Of a stretch of DNA of 64,000 nt, positions 47,023-56,217 are shown in pieces; the first letter of the stretch is position 1; each line of letters opens with the position of its first letter. The stretch covers positions 186,001-250,000 of the forward strand of contig NZ_JAEUAK010000001.1 of the NCBI RefSeq assembly GCF_019511345.1. Reading direction: 5' to 3'. The stretch comes from Rhizobium mesosinicum. GTDB lineage: Bacteria; Pseudomonadota; Alphaproteobacteria; Rhizobiales; Rhizobiaceae. Under the pieces are notes generated by a model that saw only the letters and a program-made list of their open reading frames with translations, had not been told where the DNA came from and did not search any database. A program made the position numbers and the translations under genes.

Positions 47023-47934
47023 CTAGGACCCAATGGGACTTTTCTCCACGCTAGCGCTATAAATCTGCCCGATCGCGCGCCCTAGGCTGGAATCGAATTC
47101 CGCATCAGTCATCGTTGCCTTGAGATCTTCCGTCAAGGCTCGTGAAAAGCTGGCGATCATGCCTTGGTTGTGGGTGAGCTTTTCGCAGGCTTCGATGCGA
47201 CTGTAACCACCAGAAAGAGCCACCACGCGGACGACTGATTTGTGGTCGATCAGCGGTTTATAGAAATCGGGAACGGTTGGAATCGAGACTTTGATCATGA
47301 CTTGCTGACCGGACGCCAAGCCGTCGAGTTCACGGATGATCTCATCCAGGAGGATTGCCTCGGCTCCCTGCTTTGTAGGGCTTTTGACGAGAACCTCAGG
47401 TTCGATAATCGGAATTAACTGGTGGTCGAGGATCCGTTTTCCGATTTCGAACTGTTGCCTCACGACAGAGGCGATTCCCGACCGGTCGGCATAAGCAATC
47501 ACCGACCGCATTTTGGTTCCGAAGATTCCCCTTGAAACGGCACGCTCAAGGAGAGCGTCAAGGTCAGGTATCGGCTTCATCAGCTGCACCCCGTTCGCCT
47601 CCGCCGCCAACCCCTTATCGACCTTCAAAAATGGAACGATGGCCCGGTCTTCCCACAGGTACGACGGGACCGCTTTGCCGCCTACGTCGCCATCCATTGT
47701 TTTCTCAAAGAGGATTGCGCCGATCACCTTCTCGCCGGAAAAAGATGGCGTGGTCATGATCCGAACACGCATACTGTGAACCAAACGAAACATTTCTTCG
47801 TCGCCACTATAGTCGGAGTCTGCAATGCCATAGAGGCGCAGAGCGGCTGGTGTGGAACCTCCGCTCTGATCGAGAGCTGCGACGAAGCCCGCCTTGCTCG
47901 TCATCTGCGACATCATTCTTGCATCTGGTGCCAT
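47023..47934 (-). CDS. class I fructose-bisphosphate aldolase
   Basis: A 303-residue aldolase of the bacterial class I (Fda) type. It cleaves fructose 1,6-bisphosphate to two triose phosphates through a Lys Schiff base. Markers: FVAALDQSGGSTPAALRLYG near residue 17, VGAILFEKTMD-like stretch at 65, LIPIIEPEVLVKSP, the active-site region QVMIKVSIPTVPDFY and VALSGGYSRIEAC. GAGGG precedes ATG 47934. Likely core gene bordering the accessory stretch. Confidence 0.9.
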   Translation of the reverse strand: MAPDARMMSQMTSKAGFVAALDQSGGSTPAALRLYGIADSDYSGDEEMFRLVHSMRVRIMTTPSFSGEKVIGAILFEKTMDGDVGGKAVPSYLWEDRAIVPFLKVDKGLAAEANGVQLMKPIPDLDALLERAVSRGIFGTKMRSVIAYADRSGIASVVRQQFEIGKRILDHQLIPIIEPEVLVKSPTKQGAEAILLDEIIRELDGLASGQQVMIKVSIPTVPDFYKPLIDHKSVVRVVALSGGYSRIEACEKLTHNQGMIASFSRALTEDLKATMTDAEFDSSLGRAIGQIYSASVEKSPIGS

Positions 47935-48046
47935 TATATCCCTCGTGTCATGGCGGTGATCGCCTAGACTTTAGTTCCGCCTGCACGTCCATGTTGATCG
48001 ACCACCCCTTGGCCGATGCCCCGACGTTTGATCGTTGCTTGAAAGA

Positions 48047-49087
48047 TCACCCACCCGTAACGCTCATATGCCGGGCGACAGCGGGCCGCTTGTGGGTGCG
48101 ATCGATAATGAAATCGTGGCCTTTGGGCTTGCGGGTGATCGCCTCGTCGATCGCCGCATGCAGCAGGCCGTCGTCTTCGGTGGCGCGCAGCGCTGATCGC
48201 AGGTCGGCGGCGTCGTTCTGGCCAAGGCACATATAAAGCGTGCCGGTGCAGGTGAGGCGCACGCGGTTGCAGCTCTCGCAGAAATTATGGGTGAGCGGCG
48301 TGATGAATCCGAGGCGGCCGCCGGTCTCTGCGACGCGGACGTAGCGCGCAGGGCCGCCGGTCTGGTAGTCGATATCTTCGAGAGTGAATTGCCGTTCGAG
48401 ACTGGCGCGCAGTTGTGAGAGCGGCAGGTATTGGTCCGTGCGGTCTTCCTCGATCTCGCCCATCGGCATGGTTTCGATGACGGTCAGATCCATTCCGCGG
48501 CCATGGGCGAAACGCAGCATGTCTGGTATTTCCGTCTCGTTGAAACCTTTCAGCGCCACGGCATTGAGCTTGATCTTCAGGCCGGCCTTCTGGGCGGCAT
48601 CGATACCCTCCATGACCTTGGCGAAATCGCCCCAGCGGGTGATCTTTCGGAATTTTTCCGGATCGAGTGTGTCGAGCGAGACGTTGATGCGGCGCACGCC
48701 GCAGTCATAGAGCTCCTTGGCATGGCGGGCGAGCTGCGAACCGTTGGTGGTGATCGTCAGCTCGTCGAGGCCGGAGCCGATCTGCTTTCCGAGCTGGCGC
48801 ACCAGATGCATGATGTTCTTGCGCACCAGAGGCTCGCCGCCGGTCAGGCGGATCTTGCGCACGCCCTTGGCGATGAAGGCGGAACAGAGCCGGTCGAGCT
48901 CTTCCAGAGTCAAAAGGTCCTTCTTCGGCAGGAACGTCATGTTTTCCGCCATGCAATAGGTGCAGCGGAAATCGCAACGGTCGGTGACGGAGACGCGCAG
49001 ATAAGTGAGCGCTCGTCCGAACGGGTCGACCATCGCTGGTGATGGGTTGCCTTCTGAGCTTGATAAGTCTCTCGCAAACAACGTCAC
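48047..49087 (-). CDS. moaA: GTP 3',8-cyclase MoaA
   Basis: A 346-residue radical-SAM enzyme that makes the first molybdopterin precursor from GTP. The N-terminal cluster motif is C38-DFR-C42-TY-C45, SAM site [12 protein letters not shown]-terminal cluster cysteines in [13 protein letters not shown], and the functionally needed C-terminal Gly-Gly ends the protein. The GTG at 49087 gives family-typical length; ATG 49033 would lose the usual leader. Moco would be needed by the MOSC protein encoded at 54.4 kb, though no direct link is shown. Confidence 0.95.
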   Translation of the reverse strand: MTLFARDLSSSEGNPSPAMVDPFGRALTYLRVSVTDRCDFRCTYCMAENMTFLPKKDLLTLEELDRLCSAFIAKGVRKIRLTGGEPLVRKNIMHLVRQLGKQIGSGLDELTITTNGSQLARHAKELYDCGVRRINVSLDTLDPEKFRKITRWGDFAKVMEGIDAAQKAGLKIKLNAVALKGFNETEIPDMLRFAHGRGMDLTVIETMPMGEIEEDRTDQYLPLSQLRASLERQFTLEDIDYQTGGPARYVRVAETGGRLGFITPLTHNFCESCNRVRLTCTGTLYMCLGQNDAADLRSALRATEDDGLLHAAIDEAITRKPKGHDFIIDRTHKRPAVARHMSVTGG

Positions 49088-49299
49088 TTCCGCACTCCGG
49101 GAATCGATCGACTAAAATTACTGTGATCGTAGCGAGCTGCAACCATCCCAGAGTATAGGGTTGAAGAGCAGTCGGGTCGCTACCCTCTTGGCGAGATGAC
49201 ACCCCGCAGCAGATCATCCGACCGGAATTTTAGCCGCAGTCATAGGCGCGTGGTGAGATTCCGGAGCAAATCCCGCGCGAGGATGTGATATTGGATCTC

Positions 49300-50601
49300 T
49301 CATTTTTCGCTACGGATCTTGCGCAACAAATCTCTAGAAAATGTTCGAAGCGGGCGGCCCATCTCGTACACAACCGGAGTGTGAACCCGATTGTCTTTGA
49401 AGCGCGGATATTTCAGCGCCCGAGTGAGCAATGTGGGCACACGAGTAACTGTCACAACAAAATCCGCGTCGCTCAAATCACAGTCGGCCGCAAGAGAAGC
49501 ATCGACTACGTGAATGACGCCTCCAAGCCGCTCTAAGGATGAGGGGCTCATGTTCTTTAGCGGGATCAGTCGCCAGTCCAGGCCGTCTTCCGACACATCA
49601 GCCCGCAGTTTTTCTGTAAAGCGCTCGATGTCAATTTCGTCACTTACAATGATGACGCCGTGAGCTTCGACTGGTTCGTGCCGAATGGCTTCCATGAGTT
49701 CCAGTTCCGTTTGGATCTGGACCGTTTGGGCTTTCTCCACAAGCTGGTCTTTCAGAGCTTCGCTTAGAGCGTACCGAAAATCGAGATCATAATTCTCAGC
49801 TGGAACCTCCAGAAATTCCCAATCGGCTTCGAATGTGAGCCGGAACGTCGTGCCGAAGGCTTTGCGGAAGCGCTCACCCATTTCACCACGCCTCGATCGC
49901 AGCGTATAAGTGACGAGGCAGTTCAAGCTCCGGCTCAAACGAAGAGCAGACCTCTCCGGTGCATTGATCCAGAGCGATAGCGCCGACGCAGTGACGATCT
50001 CGATCCGCGCATGGCTTGGTCGCGCCCTTTTTCCCCGGGGTGGGAATGCAACAATGCTCGGACCGAAAGCCTCCGTCAGACGGTCTTGAAGCTTATCTCG
50101 CTCGGAAGAGGTATCGACTACGATCAGCACGTCGCCGAGCAAACCCGCCTCTTCGTACCGCTCTAGCAGTGCGGCAAGAAGAGCTGAGCGACCAGTTCCC
50201 GCCGGCATGCTAACCTTGACCTCCGGGACACGAGCTTCTTTTCCAATGAATTTCACCACGTCTTCAACTACCGCACGATGGAAGTGCGAGGGTAAGTAAT
50301 GGCCTCGTCGCTTCAGCAACTTCTTATCACGAGGCCATTTCACGCCGCCAACTGTCGTACGGGTGAAGATGGCGTTTGCGGTCTTCGCGCGGCTAAGATC
50401 TGCGCCTGTCATATCCGCCAGAGTGAAGTCGAAACCGCTGAGGTCTGCACAGCCGAAATCTATGTGTCGCAAGTCGACATTTCGGAAGTCTTTGGACGGA
50501 TCCATCTCGGCTATCCGTACGAGATCTTCGAAGCTTGTAGCAGTCGAGTCACGAAGGAGTCGAAGTGATCGGGCGGCCTTAGGGTCAATCATTGATGTCA
50601 T
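49300..50601 (-). CDS. pentapeptide-repeat protein fused to degenerate SF2 helicase
   Basis: A 433-residue protein. Residues 37-80 hold pentapeptide repeats (DFRNVDLRHIDFGCADLSGF.. with A/F-D-L/F steps). From about 95 it reads like a superfamily 2 helicase of the restriction-subunit type with motifs worn away: MPAGTGRSA (132-140) in place of MATGTGKT, LIVVDTSSERDKLQDRL like motif Ia, CLVTYTLRS where DEAH should be, TFRLTFEAD where LTATP should be, and TRALKYPRFKDNR where QxxGRxxR should be. YALSEALKDQLVEK matches the linker of such helicases. Hydrolysis is therefore unlikely. It overlaps the glycosyltransferase gene by 17 bases and is surely co-translated. ATG 50601 or the next Met is the start. 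Confidence 0.7.
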   Translation of the reverse strand: MTSMIDPKAARSLRLLRDSTATSFEDLVRIAEMDPSKDFRNVDLRHIDFGCADLSGFDFTLADMTGADLSRAKTANAIFTRTTVGGVKWPRDKKLLKRRGHYLPSHFHRAVVEDVVKFIGKEARVPEVKVSMPAGTGRSALLAALLERYEEAGLLGDVLIVVDTSSERDKLQDRLTEAFGPSIVAFPPRGKRARPSHARIEIVTASALSLWINAPERSALRLSRSLNCLVTYTLRSRRGEMGERFRKAFGTTFRLTFEADWEFLEVPAENYDLDFRYALSEALKDQLVEKAQTVQIQTELELMEAIRHEPVEAHGVIIVSDEIDIERFTEKLRADVSEDGLDWRLIPLKNMSPSSLERLGGVIHVVDASLAADCDLSDADFVVTVTRVPTLLTRALKYPRFKDNRVHTPVVYEMGRPLRTFSRDLLRKIRSEK

Positions 50602-52393
50602 CCTGTCGCAGTTCCGCTTGGCTGAAGATCACTTCACCTGTCGTTTCGTCCAACAACGCTTTCTGAACGACGATCGCCATAAGTTTTTCCTTCAAACTTC
50701 CACGGTCCTCAGCCGGGAGATCAAACTCGCAGTTCACGTCCTTTGGTGACACCAAGACTTTGACGGTAACATCCGCCATAGTCGACGGAGGTGTCTCGAT
50801 CTGACAAATCGGCGCAACCCCCAGAGCACGATGTCCGAGAGTATCGCCGCCGCCCGGATCTGTTACGATCCACATTCCCCCGGCCGTTGGCTCCAGCCCG
50901 GCGACCTTAGGGTTGTCGCCCAGGCGCTCGCCAAAAATTCGCCCTGTTGTCGATGAGACAGCAACCTGCGCACGGCGCAAGGACAACTCGACCTTCATAT
51001 CGTCAAGCACGAGCGGCTGCTTTCCAAACCAAAGATCAGCTTGGACATCAAAGCGCTCGGGCGTGCTTCCCTGGTTCTCCGACAGAGTGAGCTCCACGCA
51101 TCTGGGGAAGAAATCCTTCTTTCCGCTGTTAAAGTGCCTCGATGGTGCATTCGCGCTGGGCGTCTTCCTTGCTGGTAGCCCTGGTTCTCTTCGTGGGTCG
51201 ATGGCAGACAAAAAGGCTTCCGCGGTGTGCTTCCAAGTGCACCCTTTCTCGGTCTTCAATCGCTCTCTAAGACGGATGGCATCTTGTTTCGCCAATGGCA
51301 GGTCCTTGGCGACTTCGACGATTGCCTCAGCTATCGCGTCTACATCACGCTGCCTACCAACCCCACCTAGCATATCAACCGAATGGATTTCGCCTCTTCC
51401 AACTTGGCTGCTGATAAACTTGAAAAGTCCCGTTTTCCTGCCGAGTATGAGGGGTACCTCGCAGCCGATCGCTTCCCAGCCAAATAATCCAAAGCCTTCA
51501 TGAAACGACGGAACGATGGCCAGATTCGATTGCTTCAAAACGCTCACTACGGCGTTCGGATCGTCGTTGAACGGGCGAGGAACAATGTTAACGTGACGGC
51601 CTGCAATACGGCTGGCGAGTGTTTCGAGCTTCGCTTCGCGGATCCGATCTCCATCCACGCCGATGATGAATACCGTCGGGTCTTCCAAAAGCTTCACTGT
51701 CCAGGCGGCATCGCGAATCGCCTTTCCAAGTGCCTCTATTGGAAGCGCGGCCTGTTTGAGTGGCTCTTGGTCGGGAGTGAACCTCCCCGCGATCGCGATC
51801 CTCAGTTGATTGTTGAGGGCTGAGTTTCGCTCGAACTGTTCAGGAAAGCCGGGGATCAGCACATGCGGTTGTTTCCCCCCCAAGCTCCCAGCCTTCTCGG
51901 CCAGATAAGTGCCAACGCCGAAGACCGTTGCGTGAGGGGTTTCGAATAGTTGCTGCTGGCGATCGAAATTCAGCCCCGTTTTCTCGCCAAGACCACCACG
52001 AAGGTTTTGGTACTCTTCATATGCCATGTGGTGAATGAGAGCGACACGACCACCGCATCTTTCAGCCGCCTTCACGGCGACTGACCCGGTGACGATATCA
52101 TGACCTATGAAAACCGAATCCTGCCGGGGATCGAAACCGTTTTTCGTAAGCCATTCTACGATTTCATAAGAGCTGGCGTCCGTCGGCCTCCCATTCTCGA
52201 CGCCAGACACTCGCAGGACATGAACGCCTTTTTTCTCGGCATCGTGACGCTCGTCGTTGTTCACGTCAGTGACGACGCACACCAATTTGTGATCCAGCCG
52301 GAGTGCGGAAAGCCCTGAGAGAAAGGAATAGTTAAAGGAATTGATTCCGCCCTCGCGGTTACCCCAAGCTGTAGCCACAGCGACGATAAGCAT
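50585..52393 (-). CDS. GT4 glycosyltransferase with unassigned C-terminal extension
   Basis: A 602-residue protein. Residues 1-395 are a GT-B glycosyltransferase: VATAWGNREGGINSFNYSFL donor loop start, FIGHDIVTGSVAVKAA, VALIHHMAYEEYQ, and the EX7E motif in SFHEGFGLFGWEAIGCEVPLILG. Residues about 415-602 are an extra, strand-rich domain (FFPRCVELTLSENQG, PTAGGMWIVTDPGGGDTLG) that I do not recognise. ATG 52393 has GGGGGAA upstream. The gene is divergent from a LysR gene and overlaps the pentapeptide-pseudohelicase. There is no surface-polysaccharide context, so a role other than ordinary glycan building is likely. Confidence 0.75.
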   Translation of the reverse strand: MLIVAVATAWGNREGGINSFNYSFLSGLSALRLDHKLVCVVTDVNNDERHDAEKKGVHVLRVSGVENGRPTDASSYEIVEWLTKNGFDPRQDSVFIGHDIVTGSVAVKAAERCGGRVALIHHMAYEEYQNLRGGLGEKTGLNFDRQQQLFETPHATVFGVGTYLAEKAGSLGGKQPHVLIPGFPEQFERNSALNNQLRIAIAGRFTPDQEPLKQAALPIEALGKAIRDAAWTVKLLEDPTVFIIGVDGDRIREAKLETLASRIAGRHVNIVPRPFNDDPNAVVSVLKQSNLAIVPSFHEGFGLFGWEAIGCEVPLILGRKTGLFKFISSQVGRGEIHSVDMLGGVGRQRDVDAIAEAIVEVAKDLPLAKQDAIRLRERLKTEKGCTWKHTAEAFLSAIDPRREPGLPARKTPSANAPSRHFNSGKKDFFPRCVELTLSENQGSTPERFDVQADLWFGKQPLVLDDMKVELSLRRAQVAVSSTTGRIFGERLGDNPKVAGLEPTAGGMWIVTDPGGGDTLGHRALGVAPICQIETPPSTMADVTVKVLVSPKDVNCEFDLPAEDRGSLKEKLMAIVVQKALLDETTGEVIFSQAELRQDDIND

Positions 52394-52466
52394 GATGTTC
52401 CCCCAGCTGATTTCGCAACTTCTAGTACCCGGGCAATGAAAGACCGGTTAAGATTGGGCGCAATGT

Positions 52467-52495
52467 TTGACATGGGAAAAATAAATAAATAATGT
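52467..52495 (+). promoter_or_regulatory. putative sigma-70 promoter of the LysR gene
   Basis: TTGACA at 52467-52472 and TAATGT at 52490-52495 with a 17-base spacer. It implies a start of transcription near 52502 and so supports the later ATG at 52528 over the ATG at 52492. Confidence 0.45.
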
Positions 52496-52527
52496 CTGTT
52501 TTATCGAGAATGTTCATGGGGAGCCGA

Positions 52528-53400
52528 ATGTTCGAGCCCGAGTTGGTCCGCGCGTTTGTGACGGTGATCGAGAGCGGCGGCTTCAGTCGGGCCGCTGAGC
52601 GGCTTAACGCCACCCAGTCGACAATCAGCTACCAGATAAAACGGCTTGAATCCCAAGCGGGGCGGACGTTCATCAACCGCACGACCCGTTCCGTCTCACT
52701 GACTGAAGACGGAGAGGTATTCATGGGCTACGCCCAAAAATTCCTCCGGCTCGTAGACGATGCAAAGCAACACTTCGGTGCGCCCAAGCTTGCGGGCACT
52801 GTTCGCTTTGGTGCCTCTGACGACTTTGCGACATATTGCCTGCCAGAACTCCTGGCCCGCTTCAGAAGAATTCATCCGGACGTCACCCTAAGCGTCGAGA
52901 TCGGCATTAGCCGCAATCTGGTTGACCGCCTCTACGACGGCGATTTCGACCTGGTGCTCGGCAAGCGCGCTTTGGGGGATGACGGAGGCGAGCTCGTTTT
53001 TCGTGAACGGATGAACTGGGTCGCGGCTCACGACTACGATTTCAATCCCGAAGAGCCTGTCCAGCTTGCGGTGTTTCCCCAGCCTTGCATCTACCGTGCA
53101 ACGGCATTGGAAGCTTTGGGCTCAGCCGGACGTCCGTGGCACATTGTTTACACCTGTCCGAGCCTTTCCGGCGTACGCGCTGCCGCCCTTTCTGGCTTCG
53201 CGATAACGCCCCTCGCCTCCGACTTTGTTTCGCCCGAGTTGCGGGTTCTTCCGGATTCGAGTGGGCTTCCGCCGATGCCTGAGATCGAGTTTGCCCTCTA
53301 CTGGGGCAAAGGCGGCGATTCAGCGGCCGCGCGGGCGTTTGGCGATCTCATTCGCACTGACGCTGGCGGGCTTCAACAGGCCTTCAGGGTGGCTTCGTAA
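52528..53400 (+). CDS. LysR family transcriptional regulator
   Basis: A 290-residue LysR regulator. Helix-turn-helix: FEPELVRAFVTVIESGGFSRAAERLNATQSTISYQIKRLE; then FINRTTRSVSLTEDG and the effector domain FGASDDFATYCLPELLARFRRIHP. ATG 52528 has GGGGAG seven bases upstream; in-frame ATGs at 52492, 52510 and 52516 also exist. It is divergent from the glycosyltransferase cassette, 134 bases away, and convergent with the reductase. LysR proteins usually control the divergent gene, so it may regulate the cassette. Confidence 0.88.
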   Translation: MFEPELVRAFVTVIESGGFSRAAERLNATQSTISYQIKRLESQAGRTFINRTTRSVSLTEDGEVFMGYAQKFLRLVDDAKQHFGAPKLAGTVRFGASDDFATYCLPELLARFRRIHPDVTLSVEIGISRNLVDRLYDGDFDLVLGKRALGDDGGELVFRERMNWVAAHDYDFNPEEPVQLAVFPQPCIYRATALEALGSAGRPWHIVYTCPSLSGVRAAALSGFAITPLASDFVSPELRVLPDSSGLPPMPEIEFALYWGKGGDSAAARAFGDLIRTDAGGLQQAFRVAS

Positions 53401-53458
53401 CGGGACGTAATTTGCTGCGGAACCTGGTTTCGTGGGCTTCCGAATTGTGTAAACGCGC

Positions 53459-54400
53459 CTAAATATCGAGGACGATTTCCCCTCCGTGCGCCCTCGATAC
53501 GCATGGCATAAAGAATTGGAAGCGGTCATCCTCGGTCAAGACCATATCTCTGTGGTCTGCATCGCCAGTGATCAGCCGCACCTGGCAGGTCCCGCATGTC
53601 CCGGTTTCACACGAACTACGCGGATGGAGCCCGTTCGCACGCAACACCTCGAGGATCGTCCTGTCAGCTGGCACATCAAAAACTTCGCCGGTAGAGACGC
53701 GCCTCACCTTGAAGGGCGCACTATTGACGTCGATCGCGCTGACCCCGGAGAAATCCTCGAAATGCAGCTGCGATCGGGGCCAATGTATGGTCAGCAACCG
53801 GAGCGTTTCCATCAGGGCGCTCGGACCGCAATAGTAAAGATGGGTGTTTGCAGGAGTAGCGACTAGCGGCCATAGATTGAACCTGCGACCGCGGACGGCG
53901 GAGTGATGGACGGTCAGGCGATCGGAGGGAACTTCGAGCAGTTCTTCCAGGTAAGCAGCATGCTCGGGTGCACGGCTGAGGTAAACCAGGTGGAAGTCAG
54001 GGTGGTGTTCGCGAGAGAGTTTTCTGAAGATCGAAATCATCGGCGTGATACCGACACCGCCAGCAATGAGGAGATGGCGGTCTCCATTCACGATCTCGAT
54101 CTCGTTCGCCGGCTCCGTGGCTGATATCAACGTCCCCTTCACCGCGGCCTGATGCATGCTAGCCGAGCCGCCGCGGCCGGCGCGTTCGTGTTTCACCGCG
54201 ATTGTATACCGATCTCGATCCAGCTCGTCGTTTGTCAGCGAATAGCTACGCACATCTCCGCTGGGTGTTTGCACTTTAATATGCGCTCCGGCGCGGAAGG
54301 GAGCGAGAACGCCCCCGTCTGGTCTGCGGAGTTCAAACTCGCAGATGTCTTCCGTCAAGTTGCGACGGGCGGTTACGACGAGATTCCGTTCACCAAGCAT
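53459..54400 (-). CDS. PDR/VanB-type flavin reductase with 2Fe-2S domain
   Basis: A 313-residue electron-transfer reductase. The flavin domain has RSYSLTNDELDRDRY, the NAD(P)H domain has LLIAGGVGITPMISIF and YYCGPSALME, and the C-terminal ferredoxin has CETGTCGTC with a last Cys in FMPCVSRAH. Family members feed electrons to oxygenases such as vanillate demethylase or phthalate dioxygenase. No oxygenase lies next to it; the upstream neighbour, ten bases away, is a MOSC protein, which may be the electron acceptor. AAGGA precedes ATG 54400. Confidence 0.88.
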   Translation of the reverse strand: MLGERNLVVTARRNLTEDICEFELRRPDGGVLAPFRAGAHIKVQTPSGDVRSYSLTNDELDRDRYTIAVKHERAGRGGSASMHQAAVKGTLISATEPANEIEIVNGDRHLLIAGGVGITPMISIFRKLSREHHPDFHLVYLSRAPEHAAYLEELLEVPSDRLTVHHSAVRGRRFNLWPLVATPANTHLYYCGPSALMETLRLLTIHWPRSQLHFEDFSGVSAIDVNSAPFKVRRVSTGEVFDVPADRTILEVLRANGLHPRSSCETGTCGTCQVRLITGDADHRDMVLTEDDRFQFFMPCVSRAHGGEIVLDI

Positions 54401-54410
54401 TCTACTGTCC

Positions 54411-55184
54411 TTAAACCTTGATCACATCGCCCGAACGAACCGAGCCGGCTTCAAGTACTTCGGCATAGACTCCCAAATCGGCGTGGCTGTAATGCTGCAT
54501 GAGCAGGCGGGGCACGGGAAGATCACGCAAAGCACTGACGGGATTCACCTCGGTTGCGGCGCAGCGACGTGTTTTTCTCACGATCCGCAAGCGAGCGGTC
54601 CCGATAGAGAACTCCGTCCCGACCAAATCAAGCTCTGAGAATGGAGGCCACCCGTCGAAATAAATATTTGCCCGAAATCGCAGAGGGTCGACCGCTCTTC
54701 CCACCTTGGCTTCAAGGTCGCGGACTGATGCCAAATTGATCAGGGAAACCGCATTCATCAGTTCCTTCGACACAACGGACACGTCGGTAAAGCGGTGAAC
54801 GCCTGCGTATGCGAAGATCGGGCGCTGTTGCACTCCGAGATCGAACATCGTCGCGAAGAAATCCACAGCAGCCGACACATCGGCGCTTTGATGGAGGTTC
54901 CCCTCGAACGCCGTGTGCCCCTGTATTTTCATCGTCAACTGACGGGTCGACGGATCGAGATAAGTCTGGAGACCGGCGAGGCGGTCTTCCTTCACCAGCA
55001 CCAAAAATCGGTCTTTTGGCAGCGGTTGCGGGTTTACCGGATCAAATCCGCTGTCGTATCTCGCGAAACCAAAAACACGGTCATTCGGAAAGCCTTCGGC
55101 AACCTGCAGATCGACACCCGGAATACCCTGTGGGCTCAGGCCTTTGATCGGGTAGTAAAACAGGCTCTCTATATTCCCTTGCAT
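54411..55184 (-). CDS. MOSC domain protein (YcbX/mARC-like)
   Basis: A 257-residue protein with the MOSC_N barrel (IESLFYYPIKGLSPQGIPG; PNDRVFGFARYD) and a MOSC domain (RFRANIYFDGWPPFSELDLVG). A Cys in RKTRRCAATEVNP sits where the molybdenum-ligand Cys occurs in YcbX and mARC. Those enzymes reduce N-hydroxylated compounds with electrons from a separate reductase. The ATG 55184 is the best start, although an ATG 42 bases earlier is open. The next gene is a flavin/2Fe-2S reductase, a fitting partner. Substrate inferred only. Confidence 0.8.
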   Translation of the reverse strand: MQGNIESLFYYPIKGLSPQGIPGVDLQVAEGFPNDRVFGFARYDSGFDPVNPQPLPKDRFLVLVKEDRLAGLQTYLDPSTRQLTMKIQGHTAFEGNLHQSADVSAAVDFFATMFDLGVQQRPIFAYAGVHRFTDVSVVSKELMNAVSLINLASVRDLEAKVGRAVDPLRFRANIYFDGWPPFSELDLVGTEFSIGTARLRIVRKTRRCAATEVNPVSALRDLPVPRLLMQHYSHADLGVYAEVLEAGSVRSGDVIKV

Positions 55185-55305
55185 TGCTACATCGACCTTC
55201 TGGGGGACTGAGTGCAGGAGCAACATTTGCTCCGCCTTTTCAAGGATGCTCTCGCGACAAGGCCGCGATTGGCGGTTCTGGCAACCGAGAGCGTTGACGT
55301 TTTTT

Positions 55306-56211
55306 CTAGAGGAACCTGTCCAGTCGTTCCATCAGAAGTTCAGGCACTTCTTCAGCGAGGAAGTGTCCGCACGGAAGCGGTTCTCCTTCGACCTTGTCGG
55401 CGCGGGTTTTCCACACTCCGAGGACGTCGAAAGAATTGCCGACGACTCCCCTCTCCCCCCAAAGAACGAGCAATGGCTGGGACACCCGCCTCTGACCGTC
55501 TTCGGCATCATGTTTGAGATCTATTCCCGCGGCTGCCCGGTAATCTTCACAGGCCGAATGTATCGCGGCCGGGTCGGAGAACGCACCGATGTATTCCTCC
55601 ATCACTTCTTCGGGGAACGAGTCCGGTGTCTTGCACCACGCATTGAGCGTCTTCCGCAGGTAGTATCCGGGGTCCGAATTGATAAGCCGCTCCGGAAGAT
55701 CGTAGGGTTGGATCAAAAAGAACCAGTGATAATAGGCGGTGGCGAATGCCTTGTCGGTTGCGCCATACATCGTATCGGTGGGCGCGATATCCAACAGGAC
55801 CAGCTTCTCCACGACGTCGTCGTGATCGAGTGCCATGCGGTGGGCGACCCTCGCACCTCTGTCATGGGCGACAACGCTGAAACGGTCGAAACCAAGCTTT
55901 CGCATGACTTCCACCTGGTCCTTGGCCATGGCGCGCTTCGAGAAGTTTTCGTGGGCTTCTCCCCCGGCGGGTTTCTGCGATTTCCCGTAGCCGCGCAAAT
56001 CCGTAGCCACGACAGTGAAGCGCCTGGCTAGCGTTGGTGCAATCTTGTGCCACATCACATGCGTTTGCGGATAGCCGTGGAGAAGAAGGAGCGGCGGGCC
56101 GCTCCCTCCAATCCAGGCTTGAATGGTGACGTCCGACGTGACGATCGACCGCTCTTCGAAGCCTTCGAAAATAGGCACGAAAAACCTCCCTGTTTTTTCG
56201 ACCATTCCCAT
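55306..56211 (-). CDS. haloacetate dehalogenase-like alpha/beta hydrolase
   Basis: A 301-residue hydrolase close to fluoroacetate dehalogenases. Nucleophile D117 lies in AHDRGARVAH, with R118 and R121 for carboxylate binding, D141 as the acid in LLDIAP, and H283 in CGHFLAEE. The halide-pocket residues of fluoroacetate dehalogenase (His, Trp, Tyr) are also present: YHWFFL (H162, W163) and CEDYRAAA (Y224). It would convert a haloacetate to glycolate. It follows the amidase gene by six bases, so it may act on the amidase product. An epoxide hydrolase is the main alternative. Confidence 0.82.
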   Translation of the reverse strand: MGMVEKTGRFFVPIFEGFEERSIVTSDVTIQAWIGGSGPPLLLLHGYPQTHVMWHKIAPTLARRFTVVATDLRGYGKSQKPAGGEAHENFSKRAMAKDQVEVMRKLGFDRFSVVAHDRGARVAHRMALDHDDVVEKLVLLDIAPTDTMYGATDKAFATAYYHWFFLIQPYDLPERLINSDPGYYLRKTLNAWCKTPDSFPEEVMEEYIGAFSDPAAIHSACEDYRAAAGIDLKHDAEDGQRRVSQPLLVLWGERGVVGNSFDVLGVWKTRADKVEGEPLPCGHFLAEEVPELLMERLDRFL

Positions 56212-56217
56212 GACGGC

